A stretch of 39,188 nucleotides of DNA, from assembly GCA_021784675.1 (NCBI GenBank), contig JAJYHR010000002.1:1-39188 (forward strand), written 5' to 3'. Shown piece by piece: positions 14,833 to 24,550 of the stretch. A model generated the notes under the pieces. That model was given only the letters and a program-made list of their open reading frames with translations, searched no databases and had not been told where the DNA came from. Within the stretch, counting starts at the first letter, position 1. The number at the start of each line of letters is the position of its first letter. The position numbers were made by a program, and so were the translations under genes. The DNA comes from Actinomycetes bacterium. Lineage in GTDB: Bacteria > Actinomycetota > Acidimicrobiia > Acidimicrobiales > Acidimicrobiaceae.

Positions 14833-16187
14833 GCCCGCTCCTCCTCTGTAAACCGCTTGAACAGCGTGATCTTCTCCTCGCCTACCTTGCTCCTCAGCTC
14901 GGGATCTTCGATCCCCATGCCCTCCTGCGGCGCGAGGCAGAGGACCCCGACCTTTCCCTCGTGCAGGTTCGCCCGGACCACCCGGACCGCCTCTCCGGTC
15001 TGCTCGAGGGGGAAGGAGGCGGATAGCACCGGTTGGATCTTGCCCTTGGCGATCAGCCGGTTGGCCTCGAAGGCCTCGCGGTAGTTGGCGAAGTGGCTCG
15101 ACTTGATCGACTTCAGCTTCATCCACAGGTGGCGGTTGTCGTACTCGATCATGTAACCGGTGGTAGCGGCGCAGGTCATGATCAGACCGCCCCGCTTGGT
15201 GACGAAAACGGAGGCACCCATGGTGTCCCTTCCCGGGTGCTCGAAGACGATATCGGGGTCCTCACCGACCAGGTCGCGGATGTCGCGGCCGAAGCGGCGC
15301 CACTCCGCCTCGTCCTGGTGGGTCTCGTCCTTCCAGAACTGGTATCCCTGCTCCCTGCGGTCGATGACGTACTCGCATCCCATCCGGCGGAGCAGTTCCG
15401 CCTTCCTCGGCGAGGAGACCACTCCGACCGGGATGCCGCCGCCGTTGAGGACGTACTGGACCGCGTAGGATCCGATGCCCCCGGTCGCCCCCCAGATCAG
15501 GACCACCTGGCCCTGCCGCATCGAAGCTCCGTTCTTGGAGACGATCATCCGGTAGGAGGTGGAGTTGCACAGCGGGTTGACCGCCGCCTCCTCCCAGCTG
15601 AGGTGGGCGGGCTTGGGCATCAGCTGGTTGGCCTTGGCGATGGCGAACTCGGCCAGCCCGCCAAAGTTGGTCTCGAATCCCCAGATGCGCTGCTCGGCGG
15701 CGAGCATGGAGTCGTCGTGGCTGGACGGATCCTGGTCGTCGACGTAGTTGCAGTGGATTGCCACCTGGTCGCCAACCCGCCAGGTGCGGACGCCGGAACC
15801 CACCCGGACCACGACGCCGGCGCCATCCGAGCCAAGGATGTGGTAGGGGAGGTTGTGGCGCCTGGCCCAGACGCTGTCCGAGCGGCCCAGCCGCTTCAGG
15901 AAGCTGAAGGTGGGTACCGGCTCGAAGAGGGCCGACCATACCGTGTTGTAGTTGATCGAGGAGGCCATCACCGCCACCAGCACCTCGTCCGGCGCCATCT
16001 CCGGCATCGGGACCTCGCCGACCTTGAGCGAGAGGGCCGGGTCCTTCTGGCTGGTGCTCAGCCCGGCAAAGATCTCGGAGTCGGACTCGAGCACGTAGGC
16101 GGCCCGGAAGCTCTCCGGCAGCGGTGTCGCCGCCAGCTCGGCCGGATCAGCGCCGGCCAGCACCGCTTCTGCAAGAAAGGACGCCAT
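14829..16187 (-). CDS. ccr: Crotonyl-CoA carboxylase/reductase
   Basis: Ccr reductively carboxylates crotonyl-CoA with NADPH and CO2 to ethylmalonyl-CoA, the key step of the ethylmalonyl-CoA pathway for acetate assimilation. It also supplies polyketide extender units. The 452-residue product is a medium-chain dehydrogenase. Residues known in the Kitasatospora enzyme to bind CO2 are conserved: Asn in SSINYNTVW, Phe-Glu in WGFETNFGGLAEF, and His in SSHFANYREAFEA. The nucleotide-binding loop is IWGATGGIGSYAVQ. The full set argues for true carboxylation and against plain reduction. ATG 16187 follows a TATCAT box by 6 nt without a Shine-Dalgarno sequence. Confidence 0.94.
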   Translation of the reverse strand: MASFLAEAVLAGADPAELAATPLPESFRAAYVLESDSEIFAGLSTSQKDPALSLKVGEVPMPEMAPDEVLVAVMASSINYNTVWSALFEPVPTFSFLKRLGRSDSVWARRHNLPYHILGSDGAGVVVRVGSGVRTWRVGDQVAIHCNYVDDQDPSSHDDSMLAAEQRIWGFETNFGGLAEFAIAKANQLMPKPAHLSWEEAAVNPLCNSTSYRMIVSKNGASMRQGQVVLIWGATGGIGSYAVQYVLNGGGIPVGVVSSPRKAELLRRMGCEYVIDRREQGYQFWKDETHQDEAEWRRFGRDIRDLVGEDPDIVFEHPGRDTMGASVFVTKRGGLIMTCAATTGYMIEYDNRHLWMKLKSIKSSHFANYREAFEANRLIAKGKIQPVLSASFPLEQTGEAVRVVRANLHEGKVGVLCLAPQEGMGIEDPELRSKVGEEKITLFKRFTEEERA

Positions 16188-16193
16188 CCGGCA

Positions 16194-16199
16194 ATGATA
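16194..16199 (-). promoter_or_regulatory. -10 box of ccr, leaderless start
   Basis: TATCAT on the minus strand is followed by exactly 6 nt (TGCCGG) and the ATG of ccr at 16187. The 77-bp gap to the divergent thiolase gene thus holds two facing promoters. Confidence 0.55.
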
Positions 16200-16241
16200 C
16201 CACCGGCAGTTCCCTCTCTGGTAAAGCGGCTTCCGGTGGCG

Positions 16242-16247
16242 TATAAT
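16242..16247 (+). promoter_or_regulatory. -10 box of the thiolase gene
   Basis: A consensus TATAAT lies 17 nt before the ATG at 16265. Unlike the leaderless genes, it is followed by a clear ribosome-binding site GGGAGG at 16255-16260. Confidence 0.6.
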
Positions 16248-16264
16248 AGCGACCGGGAGGCACC

Positions 16265-17446
16265 ATGTCCGGATCTTTGATATTGGGTGGCGCGCGGACG
16301 CCGATCGGGAAGCTCTCCGGGGCGCTGGGAGGCTTCACGGCGATGGCGCTGGGAAGCCTGGCGATCAAGGGAGCGCTGGAGCGGACCGGGATCCGGCCCG
16401 ACCAGGTCGAGTACGTCTTCATGGGCCACGTGCTGCAGGCGGGGCAGGGGCAGATCACCGCACGCCAGGCGGCGGTTGGTGCCGGGATCCCGATGACGGT
16501 CCCCTCCACCACGGTAAACAAGGTCTGCCTCTCCGGGCTAAACAGTGTCTACCTGGCCGATCTGCTGATCGCGTCGGGGGCCGCCGACATCGTCGTCGCC
16601 GGCGGCATGGAGTCGATGACCCAGGCGCCCTACGTCCTGCCCGGCGCCCGCCAGGGTTTGCGGATGGGGGACGTCGAGCTGATCGACTCGATGCTCTACG
16701 ACGGCCTCTTCTGCGCTTTTGACCGGCTGCCGATGGGCTCTGCCACCGAGAAGTACTGCGCGGCGACCACGCTCAGCCGCCAGCGCCAGGACGAGCTCGC
16801 GATGGCTTCGCACGAGCGGGCGGCCCGGGCGGCCGAGTCGGGCCGGATGGCCCGGGAGATCGTCCCGGTGGCCATTCCCCAGCGCAAGGGAGAATCGATC
16901 ACGGTCGCAGCCGACGAGGGGATCCGGCGGGAGACCACCATGGACAGCCTGGGCAGGCTGAGGCCGGCCTTCGACCCGTCGGGCTCGATCACCGCCGGGA
17001 ACGCCTCGCAGATCAGCGACGGAGCTGCCGCGCTGGTGATCGCCTCCCGGAGGAAGGCCGAGGAGCTCGGGATTGCGCCGCTGGCCGAGGTGGTGGGGTA
17101 CGGCCAGGTGGCCGGACCGGACACCTCCCTGCTCCACCAGCCCTCCAACGCGATCAGGAACGCGCTGGAGCGGGCGAATCTCTCCCTCTCCGAGGTCGAC
17201 CTCTTCGAGATCAACGAGGCCTTCGCCGCAGTGTCGGCCGCCTCCTCGGAGGATCTGGGCCTCTCTGATTCGGTCGTGAACGTCAACGGCGGCGCGATCG
17301 CGCTCGGTCACCCGATCGGGGCGTCCGGAGCCAGGCTGGCGCTCACGCTGGTAACCGAGCTGTCGCTCCGGGGCGGTGGCATCGGCGCTGCGGCGCTCTG
17401 CGGCGGTGGCGGCCAGGGGGACGCGCTGCTGGTGAGGGCCCTCTAA
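16265..17446 (+). CDS. Acetyl-CoA C-acetyltransferase (thiolase)
   Basis: The 393-residue product condenses two acetyl-CoA to acetoacetyl-CoA or runs the reverse. The catalytic set is visible: the acylated Cys88 in VNKVCLSGLNSV, NEAFAAVSAAS, the His in LGHPIGASGARLAL, and the second Cys in AALCGGGGQGDALLV. Position beside, and divergent from, ccr-mce suggests it makes the acetoacetyl-CoA that feeds crotonyl-CoA for the ethylmalonyl-CoA pathway. A beta-oxidation role is the alternative. The ATG has a GGGAGG ribosome-binding site and a TATAAT box. Confidence 0.93.
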   Translation: MSGSLILGGARTPIGKLSGALGGFTAMALGSLAIKGALERTGIRPDQVEYVFMGHVLQAGQGQITARQAAVGAGIPMTVPSTTVNKVCLSGLNSVYLADLLIASGAADIVVAGGMESMTQAPYVLPGARQGLRMGDVELIDSMLYDGLFCAFDRLPMGSATEKYCAATTLSRQRQDELAMASHERAARAAESGRMAREIVPVAIPQRKGESITVAADEGIRRETTMDSLGRLRPAFDPSGSITAGNASQISDGAAALVIASRRKAEELGIAPLAEVVGYGQVAGPDTSLLHQPSNAIRNALERANLSLSEVDLFEINEAFAAVSAASSEDLGLSDSVVNVNGGAIALGHPIGASGARLALTLVTELSLRGGGIGAAALCGGGGQGDALLVRAL

Positions 17447-17447
17447 C

Positions 17448-17473
17448 CCGTAGCTTCGACCCGTAGCTTCGAC
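17448..17473 (+). repeat. 13-bp tandem duplication after the thiolase gene
   Basis: CCGTAGCTTCGAC occurs twice back to back, beginning one base after the thiolase stop codon. It lies in non-coding DNA and looks like a recent slip duplication. Confidence 0.8.
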
Positions 17474-17585
17474 AACGTCGCAGCGGCGCGGACTTTTTCC
17501 CGGTTCGCGTCCCTGCACGAACTGAGACTACACGACTGCCATAGTCATGGCGTAGCGCGTTTTCCCAGGGGACAGGGGTAGCGGA

Positions 17586-17790
17586 TACGCTATTAGGAAA
17601 GGCACGGTCCAGCGCTGCACGGCCCCGGGGGAGCCCTAAGGGGGCGCTCCAGCGGTTCGAGCGGCTGGCGGCCCGGGCAACCCGTGGCGGGACGGCAAGC
17701 ATCTTGCCCTCAAGTATCTCCAGGCTGAGCCGACTCCTGTGGGAGAGGCGCGCTGACGGCGCGCCCGCGGCTCTTTGCCCGGGGAGGTAC
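17586..17790 (+). promoter_or_regulatory. Promoter and structured 5' leader of the glycosyltransferase fusion gene
   Basis: A TACGCT box at 17586-17591 could start a leader of about 190 nt before the TTG at 17792. The leader is G/C-rich and holds several clear hairpins. GGCAAG-CAT-CTTGCC is at 17694-17708, a CTCC/GGAG hairpin lies around 17735-17745, and a 7-bp stem GGCGCGC/GCGCGCC is at 17747-17765. The last stem sits 15 nt before the ribosome-binding site GGGGAGG (17781-17787) and could act as an attenuator or translation block. It does not fit any riboswitch class recalled. The rest of the 345-bp gap (17474-17585) shows no gene. Confidence 0.4.
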
Positions 17791-17791
17791 G

Positions 17792-20770
17792 TTGCGGATA
17801 CTCGTGCAGGGCAACTCGCGCCCGGACAACAGTTACGGCATCGTCAACGTCTCCCTTGCCGGCGCGCTCAGGGATCGGGGCCACCGGGTGCTCGTCGAGC
17901 CCTGGGATCAGTCACCCGCCGCCTTCGAACGGGCGTGGGAGGGCCGCGGCGCCGAGTACTTCGCCGGGGAGCCCGAGGACGGTCACGATCTGGTGATCCG
18001 GCAGTACTGGCCCCCAGTCTGGGAGCGCCCCCGCTGCCGCTGGTTCGTGGTGATCCAGCCCTACGAGTACGGGGCGGTTCCGCTCTCCTGGGTAGCCGGT
18101 GCCGCCAGCGCCGACGCGATCTGGGTCCCCTCGAGCTTCGCCAAGTCGTGCTGGGTCAAGGCCGGCGCCGACGCCGGCAAGATCTTCGTGGTGCCGAACG
18201 GCATCCACCCTCACCGGGCTACCGCAGAGCCGGTCTCCGGGCGCCTGCTCTACGTTGGCGGGGGGATCTGGCGGAAGGGGGTGGACCTCCTCTTCGCCGC
18301 CCTTAGCGGCCTCTCCGAGCCGGAGCTCTCCTCGATGGAGCTGGTGATCAAGGAGACCGGATACGGCTCCTACTACACCGGCCAGTCCCTCGTCGACCGG
18401 CTGCTGGAGTCCAACCCGGCGGTCGCGGCCCGGACCACCGTGCTCCGGAAGGAGATGGACCGCCGCGAGCTCCTGGAGCTGATGGCCTCCGCCACGGCGC
18501 TGGTCCACCCCTACCGGGCCGAGGGTTTTGGGCTTCCCATGCTGGAGGCGCTCTCGGTCGGGGTTCCGGTCATCGCTACGCGGGGAGGCGCCGCGGACGA
18601 CTTTCTCGACGACGGCAACGCCTACCTGGTCCGCTCGAAACTCATGTTCGGCGCCGCCGCCATCGACGAGCAGGTCGGACCGGCAGGGGGGTTGCACCAC
18701 TGGGTGGAGGCCGAGATCGGGGGCCTGCAGGGCCGGATTCGCGAGGCGCTCCGCTCCCCTGCGCCGCCGGAGCGGATCGCGGCCGGCATCGAGACCGCCT
18801 CCCGGTTTAGCTGGGATGCGGCGGCGATCGCCGCCGAGCTGGCGATCGAGCGCATGGCCAGCCATGACCAGCCCGCCGACCGGCTCTCCGCCGTGATCAG
18901 CAGGGTGGAGCGCCCGGAAGGAGCCAGCGCTCCCGCCCTCGCCGGCGACCTGGTGTCGATCGGCGACCTTCACGGGGCGTTGCTGCTTCTCGAGGGGAGC
19001 GGCGGCGGGGCACCCGGGCCGCTGCTGGCCGAGCTGCGCGGACTGGTGGCCGGGCGCGGCGACATCTGGGCGTCGGCGGGTTACCGGCTCCGGATGGCCG
19101 AACGGGAGCGCTCCCGCTCCGCCAGTGCCCACTCCTTTGAAGGCAACCTCGCCGCCACCACCCGGACCGCCGCCTTCCTGGGGAAGTTCTTCCTCGCCGC
19201 CACCAGCGTGATCGATCTCGGGTGCGGCGACGGCGCCATGCTCCGCTACCTGAGGCAGGAGGGGATCTCCGCCGCCGGAATCGACATCGATCCCGACCGG
19301 GTCGGCGCCCTGCGCGGCGAGGGGCTCGCCGTCGAGGTGGGGCTCCTCCCCGCGGCGCTGGCGGAGCGCGGCGACGGCGCCTACGACGGCGCCTTCCTGG
19401 GGCACATCGTCGAGCACCTCAACCGGGAGGATCTCTACCAGCTGTGCGCGGAGCTCCGCCGTACCCTCCGCCCCGGCGGCGTGGTGGTGATCCAGACGCC
19501 GGACTTCTCCCGCCCCGAGGTGGGTCTCAAGAACTTCTGGCTCGACCCCACCCACATCCGGCCCTACCCGGCCGAACTGCTCGGCGAGATCCTCGACGAG
19601 TTCGGCTTTGAGGTGCTTCCCGGCGCCTCCGGCAACCTGGCGCCGATCGCGCCGCTCGACGTCTACGTCGCGGCAAGGAGGCGCTCGGGCGCCGCGGGAG
19701 AGGGGCGGCCAGCCGCCCACCCGGTGATCTACTCCGGGATCCTGAGCGGTACGTCGGGCTTTGCCCGCGCCACCGCCGACCTGCTCCGGGTGCTGGAGGG
19801 GGATCTCGGCCTCCCGGTCGACAGGGCGGACTGCGCTACCGGCCCCTTCATGGTCACGAGCGTTCTCCCCGAGGCGTTGGCCACCATCTTTGACCTCCCG
19901 CTCCCCTGGCTCGAGCTGAGCCCGCCCCTTCCTGGCAGCGGGCGGCGGATCTTGAGGACCACCTTCGAGGCCTTCGGAATCCCCGAGCGGCTGGTGCGCA
20001 CCATGAACGGCTTCGACCAGATCTGGTGCATGTCCAGCTATGACCGGGAGATCTTCGCCGCCGCCGGGGTGGACCCCTCCCGGCTGCTCGAGGTGCCACC
20101 CCGCCTCCATCGCGCCGCCGACCCCGAACAGGTCCGGGAGTACCGGCTGGCCCGGGAGCCCGGGGAGAGGCTGCTCTCCATCTTCAAGTTCGAGGAGAGG
20201 AAGAATCCGCGGGCCCTGCTCCGCGCCTTCGCCGAGATCGCCGCCGCCCGCCCGGAGGCGCGGCTGGTCCTGAAGGTGGACGGGATCTCCACCGCCGACC
20301 TCTACCGCTTTGCCCTCTCCATCCCCGGAGTCGGCTCCGAGGCCATCTCCCGGATCGAGGTGGTCGACCGCGCCCTCTCCGACGAGGAGCTGGCCCGCCT
20401 CTACCTAGAGGCGGACGCCTTCGTCCTTCCCTCCAGGGGGGAGGGGTTCGGGCTCCCCTACCTGGAGGCGCTCAGCTTCGGAATCCCGGTGATCGCCCCG
20501 GATCGCGGCGGCCACCGCGACTTCTGCACCGGGGAGAACTCCTACCTGGTTCCGGCGCGGCTGATCGGTGCCGGAGACGAGTGGCTGCTCCCGATCTACC
20601 GGGGGACGAGGTGGCTGGAGGTCGACGCCGGAGAGCTGGCCCGCGCCACCATCTCAGCGCTGGAGGACAAGGCCGACCTCGCCAAGCGGGGCTTGAACGG
20701 CATCGCGGCCGCGGCGCGCCACAACGCGACCGACATCCCGTCCCTGGTGGGAGCGGCGCTTAGCGGCTGA
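17792..20770 (+). CDS. Glycosyltransferase / methyltransferase / glycosyltransferase fusion protein
   Basis: The 992-residue product has three enzymatic parts. Residues about 1-360 form a GT4-like (GT-B) glycosyltransferase, with VVPNGIHPHR and the EGFGLPMLEAL donor-site motif near 243. Residues about 440-620 form an S-adenosylmethionine methyltransferase, with VIDLGCGDGAMLRYL (motif I, near 472), GHIVEHL and LRPGGVVVIQTPD. Residues about 640-992 form a second GT4-like domain, with GEGFGLPYLEALSFG near 883 and a DRGGHRDF tail motif. There is no signal peptide or membrane segment. TTG 17792 is set by the ribosome-binding site GGGGAGG. The role is probably in a surface or flagellar glycan. Lying 4 kb before flagellin is suggestive only. 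Confidence 0.85.
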   Translation: MRILVQGNSRPDNSYGIVNVSLAGALRDRGHRVLVEPWDQSPAAFERAWEGRGAEYFAGEPEDGHDLVIRQYWPPVWERPRCRWFVVIQPYEYGAVPLSWVAGAASADAIWVPSSFAKSCWVKAGADAGKIFVVPNGIHPHRATAEPVSGRLLYVGGGIWRKGVDLLFAALSGLSEPELSSMELVIKETGYGSYYTGQSLVDRLLESNPAVAARTTVLRKEMDRRELLELMASATALVHPYRAEGFGLPMLEALSVGVPVIATRGGAADDFLDDGNAYLVRSKLMFGAAAIDEQVGPAGGLHHWVEAEIGGLQGRIREALRSPAPPERIAAGIETASRFSWDAAAIAAELAIERMASHDQPADRLSAVISRVERPEGASAPALAGDLVSIGDLHGALLLLEGSGGGAPGPLLAELRGLVAGRGDIWASAGYRLRMAERERSRSASAHSFEGNLAATTRTAAFLGKFFLAATSVIDLGCGDGAMLRYLRQEGISAAGIDIDPDRVGALRGEGLAVEVGLLPAALAERGDGAYDGAFLGHIVEHLNREDLYQLCAELRRTLRPGGVVVIQTPDFSRPEVGLKNFWLDPTHIRPYPAELLGEILDEFGFEVLPGASGNLAPIAPLDVYVAARRRSGAAGEGRPAAHPVIYSGILSGTSGFARATADLLRVLEGDLGLPVDRADCATGPFMVTSVLPEALATIFDLPLPWLELSPPLPGSGRRILRTTFEAFGIPERLVRTMNGFDQIWCMSSYDREIFAAAGVDPSRLLEVPPRLHRAADPEQVREYRLAREPGERLLSIFKFEERKNPRALLRAFAEIAAARPEARLVLKVDGISTADLYRFALSIPGVGSEAISRIEVVDRALSDEELARLYLEADAFVLPSRGEGFGLPYLEALSFGIPVIAPDRGGHRDFCTGENSYLVPARLIGAGDEWLLPIYRGTRWLEVDAGELARATISALEDKADLAKRGLNGIAAAARHNATDIPSLVGAALSG

Positions 20771-21329
20771 GGATGGTTACGCTATCGATGGTGCAAGTCT
20801 CCTGGGGCTTGCCGGAGGGCGAGCCGGCCTTATCGAGCTGGGAGAGCACCTCCTCGCCCTCGACCAGCTGCCCGAAGAGGGAGTAGGAGGGCGGGAGCTG
20901 CACCCCGCTCGGCCCGGAGATGATGAAGAACTGGCTCCCGTTGGTGTTGGGGCCGGCGTTCGCCATCGCCAGGCTGCCGATCCGGTACTCGCCGGGCTTG
21001 GGGAGCTCGTCGCGGAAGCGGTACCCGGGTCCACCGGCTCCCGATCCGGTCGGATCACCGCCCTGGACGACGAAGCCGGGGATGATCCGGTGGAAGCCGA
21101 TCCCGTCGAAGTAGTGGTAGCGGGCCAGGAAGACGAAGCTGTTGACCGTGGTCGGGGCGCGGTCGCTGGAGAGGTCGAAGAGCATCCGGCCCTTGCTGGT
21201 CTCCATCACCGCCTGATAGCGGGCGCCGTCCTCCAGGCAGTAGCCGGGATCGGCGTCGAAGGTCCGCGTCTTCTCGCTCGATCCGTCCGGATCGGGGCAC
21301 GGGTAGGGGCTCTGCTGCTTTCCGAACAT
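20760..21329 (-). CDS. Peptidyl-prolyl cis-trans isomerase, cyclophilin type (cytoplasmic)
   Basis: The 189-residue product is a cyclophilin. The catalytic core reads FHRIIPGFVVQGGDP (catalytic Arg in FHRI), SLAMANAGPNTNGSQFFI and YSLFGQLVEGEEVL. A preamble of about 40 residues carries YPCPDPDGSSEKTRTF and PGYCLEDG, a two-cysteine segment also found in the neighbouring paralogue. No signal or membrane helix is present, so it should act in the cytoplasm as a folding helper. ATG 21329 has a GGAG ribosome-binding site. Its end overlaps the convergent glycosyltransferase gene by 11 nt. It lies 20 nt after the membrane-anchored paralogue, probably in one operon. Confidence 0.9.
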   Translation of the reverse strand: MFGKQQSPYPCPDPDGSSEKTRTFDADPGYCLEDGARYQAVMETSKGRMLFDLSSDRAPTTVNSFVFLARYHYFDGIGFHRIIPGFVVQGGDPTGSGAGGPGYRFRDELPKPGEYRIGSLAMANAGPNTNGSQFFIISGPSGVQLPPSYSLFGQLVEGEEVLSQLDKAGSPSGKPQETCTIDSVTILSR

Positions 21330-21349
21330 GGTTTGGCTCCTCTCCGGCT

Positions 21350-22129
21350 CTACTTGGAGACCAGGATCTTGACCGACTCGATCTTGTAGGTGTGGACCGG
21401 CGGGATGCCGTTGTTGGCGGCGTTGCCCCCATCGTTGATCTTGGTTATCACCGGCAACCCCTTGCTCACTTGCCCGAAGATGGTGTAGGAGGGCGGCAGC
21501 TGCACCCCGCTCGGCCCGGAGATGATGAAGAACTGGCTCCCGTTGGTCCCGGGGGCGCCGGAGTTGGCCATCGCCACCGTGCCGATCCGGTACGACCCCG
21601 CCGGAGGCGTCTTGTCGGCAAAGGAGTAGCCGGGGGTGCCGTAGTCGTTGTTGGATGGGCTGCCCCCCTGGATCACGAAACCGGGCATGACCCTGAAGAA
21701 GGTGGTTCCGCGGAAGAAGTGGTAGAGGGAGAGGACGTAGAAGTTGTTCGCCGACTTCGGCCCCAGCTTCGGCTCCAGGGTGATATCGAAGGTGCCGGCG
21801 GTGGTCGTGACCACCGCGGTGTAGTGGTACGCGGGGTTCAGGCACTGCGGCGGGTAGTGCTTGAAGCTGGTCCGGCGGGGCGCGGAGCCGTCCGGGTTCG
21901 GGCACCCGTTGGCAAGGACGGCCGGCGACGCGGAGGTCTTGCTCTTGGCGCTCTTGGCGGCGGGCGCCTGAGGCCGGGTGAGGAGGTAGATGGCGCCGAG
22001 GACAACCGCGGCCACCACCACCGCGATGGCCAACCTCTTCACGTTCTTCTTCCTGCGCGCCACCGCCAGTTGCTGCTCTTTCAGCCGCTGCTGGTTGGCG
22101 CGGATCCGTTCGCGTTTCGCACTTGGCAC
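21350..22129 (-). CDS. Peptidyl-prolyl cis-trans isomerase, membrane-anchored cyclophilin
   Basis: The 259-residue product has a basic N-terminus rich in Lys/Arg (about 1-30) and a single membrane helix at about 31-51 (LAIAVVVAAVVLGAIYLL). An Ala/Lys/Ser linker and the cyclophilin domain (about 100-259) follow. The core reads FFRVMPGFVIQGGSP, VAMANSGAPGTNGSQFFI and YTIFGQVSKGLPVI. The domain is expected outside the membrane. The segment CPNPDGSAPRRTSF with QCLNP precedes the core and mirrors the paralogue. GTG 22129 follows a TAGTGT box by exactly 6 nt without a Shine-Dalgarno sequence. Resembles actinobacterial PpiB-like exported cyclophilins. Confidence 0.9.
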   Translation of the reverse strand: MPSAKRERIRANQQRLKEQQLAVARRKKNVKRLAIAVVVAAVVLGAIYLLTRPQAPAAKSAKSKTSASPAVLANGCPNPDGSAPRRTSFKHYPPQCLNPAYHYTAVVTTTAGTFDITLEPKLGPKSANNFYVLSLYHFFRGTTFFRVMPGFVIQGGSPSNNDYGTPGYSFADKTPPAGSYRIGTVAMANSGAPGTNGSQFFIISGPSGVQLPPSYTIFGQVSKGLPVITKINDGGNAANNGIPPVHTYKIESVKILVSK

Positions 22130-22135
22130 GCAAAC

Positions 22136-22141
22136 ACACTA
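22136..22141 (-). promoter_or_regulatory. -10 box of the membrane cyclophilin gene, leaderless start
   Basis: TAGTGT on the minus strand is followed by 6 nt and GTG 22129. It faces the lysC promoter across a 107-bp divergent gap. Confidence 0.5.
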
Positions 22142-22224
22142 GCAGGAGGCCGCTCGCCGCCGCCTCCCGGGGCGGGGCTGCGGGGAGCGGCGCGGCGGCT
22201 AGGCTTTTGCGATCCCGCGGCTGG

Positions 22225-22230
22225 TAGGGT
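22225..22230 (+). promoter_or_regulatory. -10 box of lysC, leaderless start
   Basis: TAGGGT is followed by 6 nt (GGAGAT) and the GTG start at 22237. The GGAG in the spacer ends only 2 nt before the start codon, too close for a normal ribosome-binding site. Confidence 0.5.
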
Positions 22231-22236
22231 GGAGAT

Positions 22237-24461
<2,225 letters not shown>

Positions 24462-24464
<3 letters not shown>

Positions 24465-24489
24465 AGATCTCCCGCGCATCTCCCGATGC
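24462..24489 (+). promoter_or_regulatory. Sigma-28 (FliA/SigD)-like promoter of the flagellin operon
   Basis: TAAAGATC at 24462-24469 and CCCGATGC at 24482-24489 resemble the flagellar sigma consensus TAAA...GCCGATAA, with 16 nt between TAAA and CCCGAT (15 is usual). It lies 61 nt before flagellin, and its first box includes the asd stop codon. Confidence 0.45.
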
Positions 24490-24550
24490 CTGATGTGGCA
24501 GTCAAAGAAGGCTGCCAGTTACGGGAAAACGGGATGTCAAGGAGGATCAA

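Noticed and set aside
17586-17790. Cyclic-di-GMP-I riboswitch before the glycosyltransferase fusion
   Set aside because: Some words resemble the core, but the GAAA tetraloop and the paired receptor segment are missing, so it is kept only as an unassigned structured leader.
17912-20110. Long open frame (about 730 codons) antisense to the glycosyltransferase fusion
   Set aside because: Arg/Pro/Gly/Gln-rich translation without motifs; a shadow of high-GC codon bias in the real gene.
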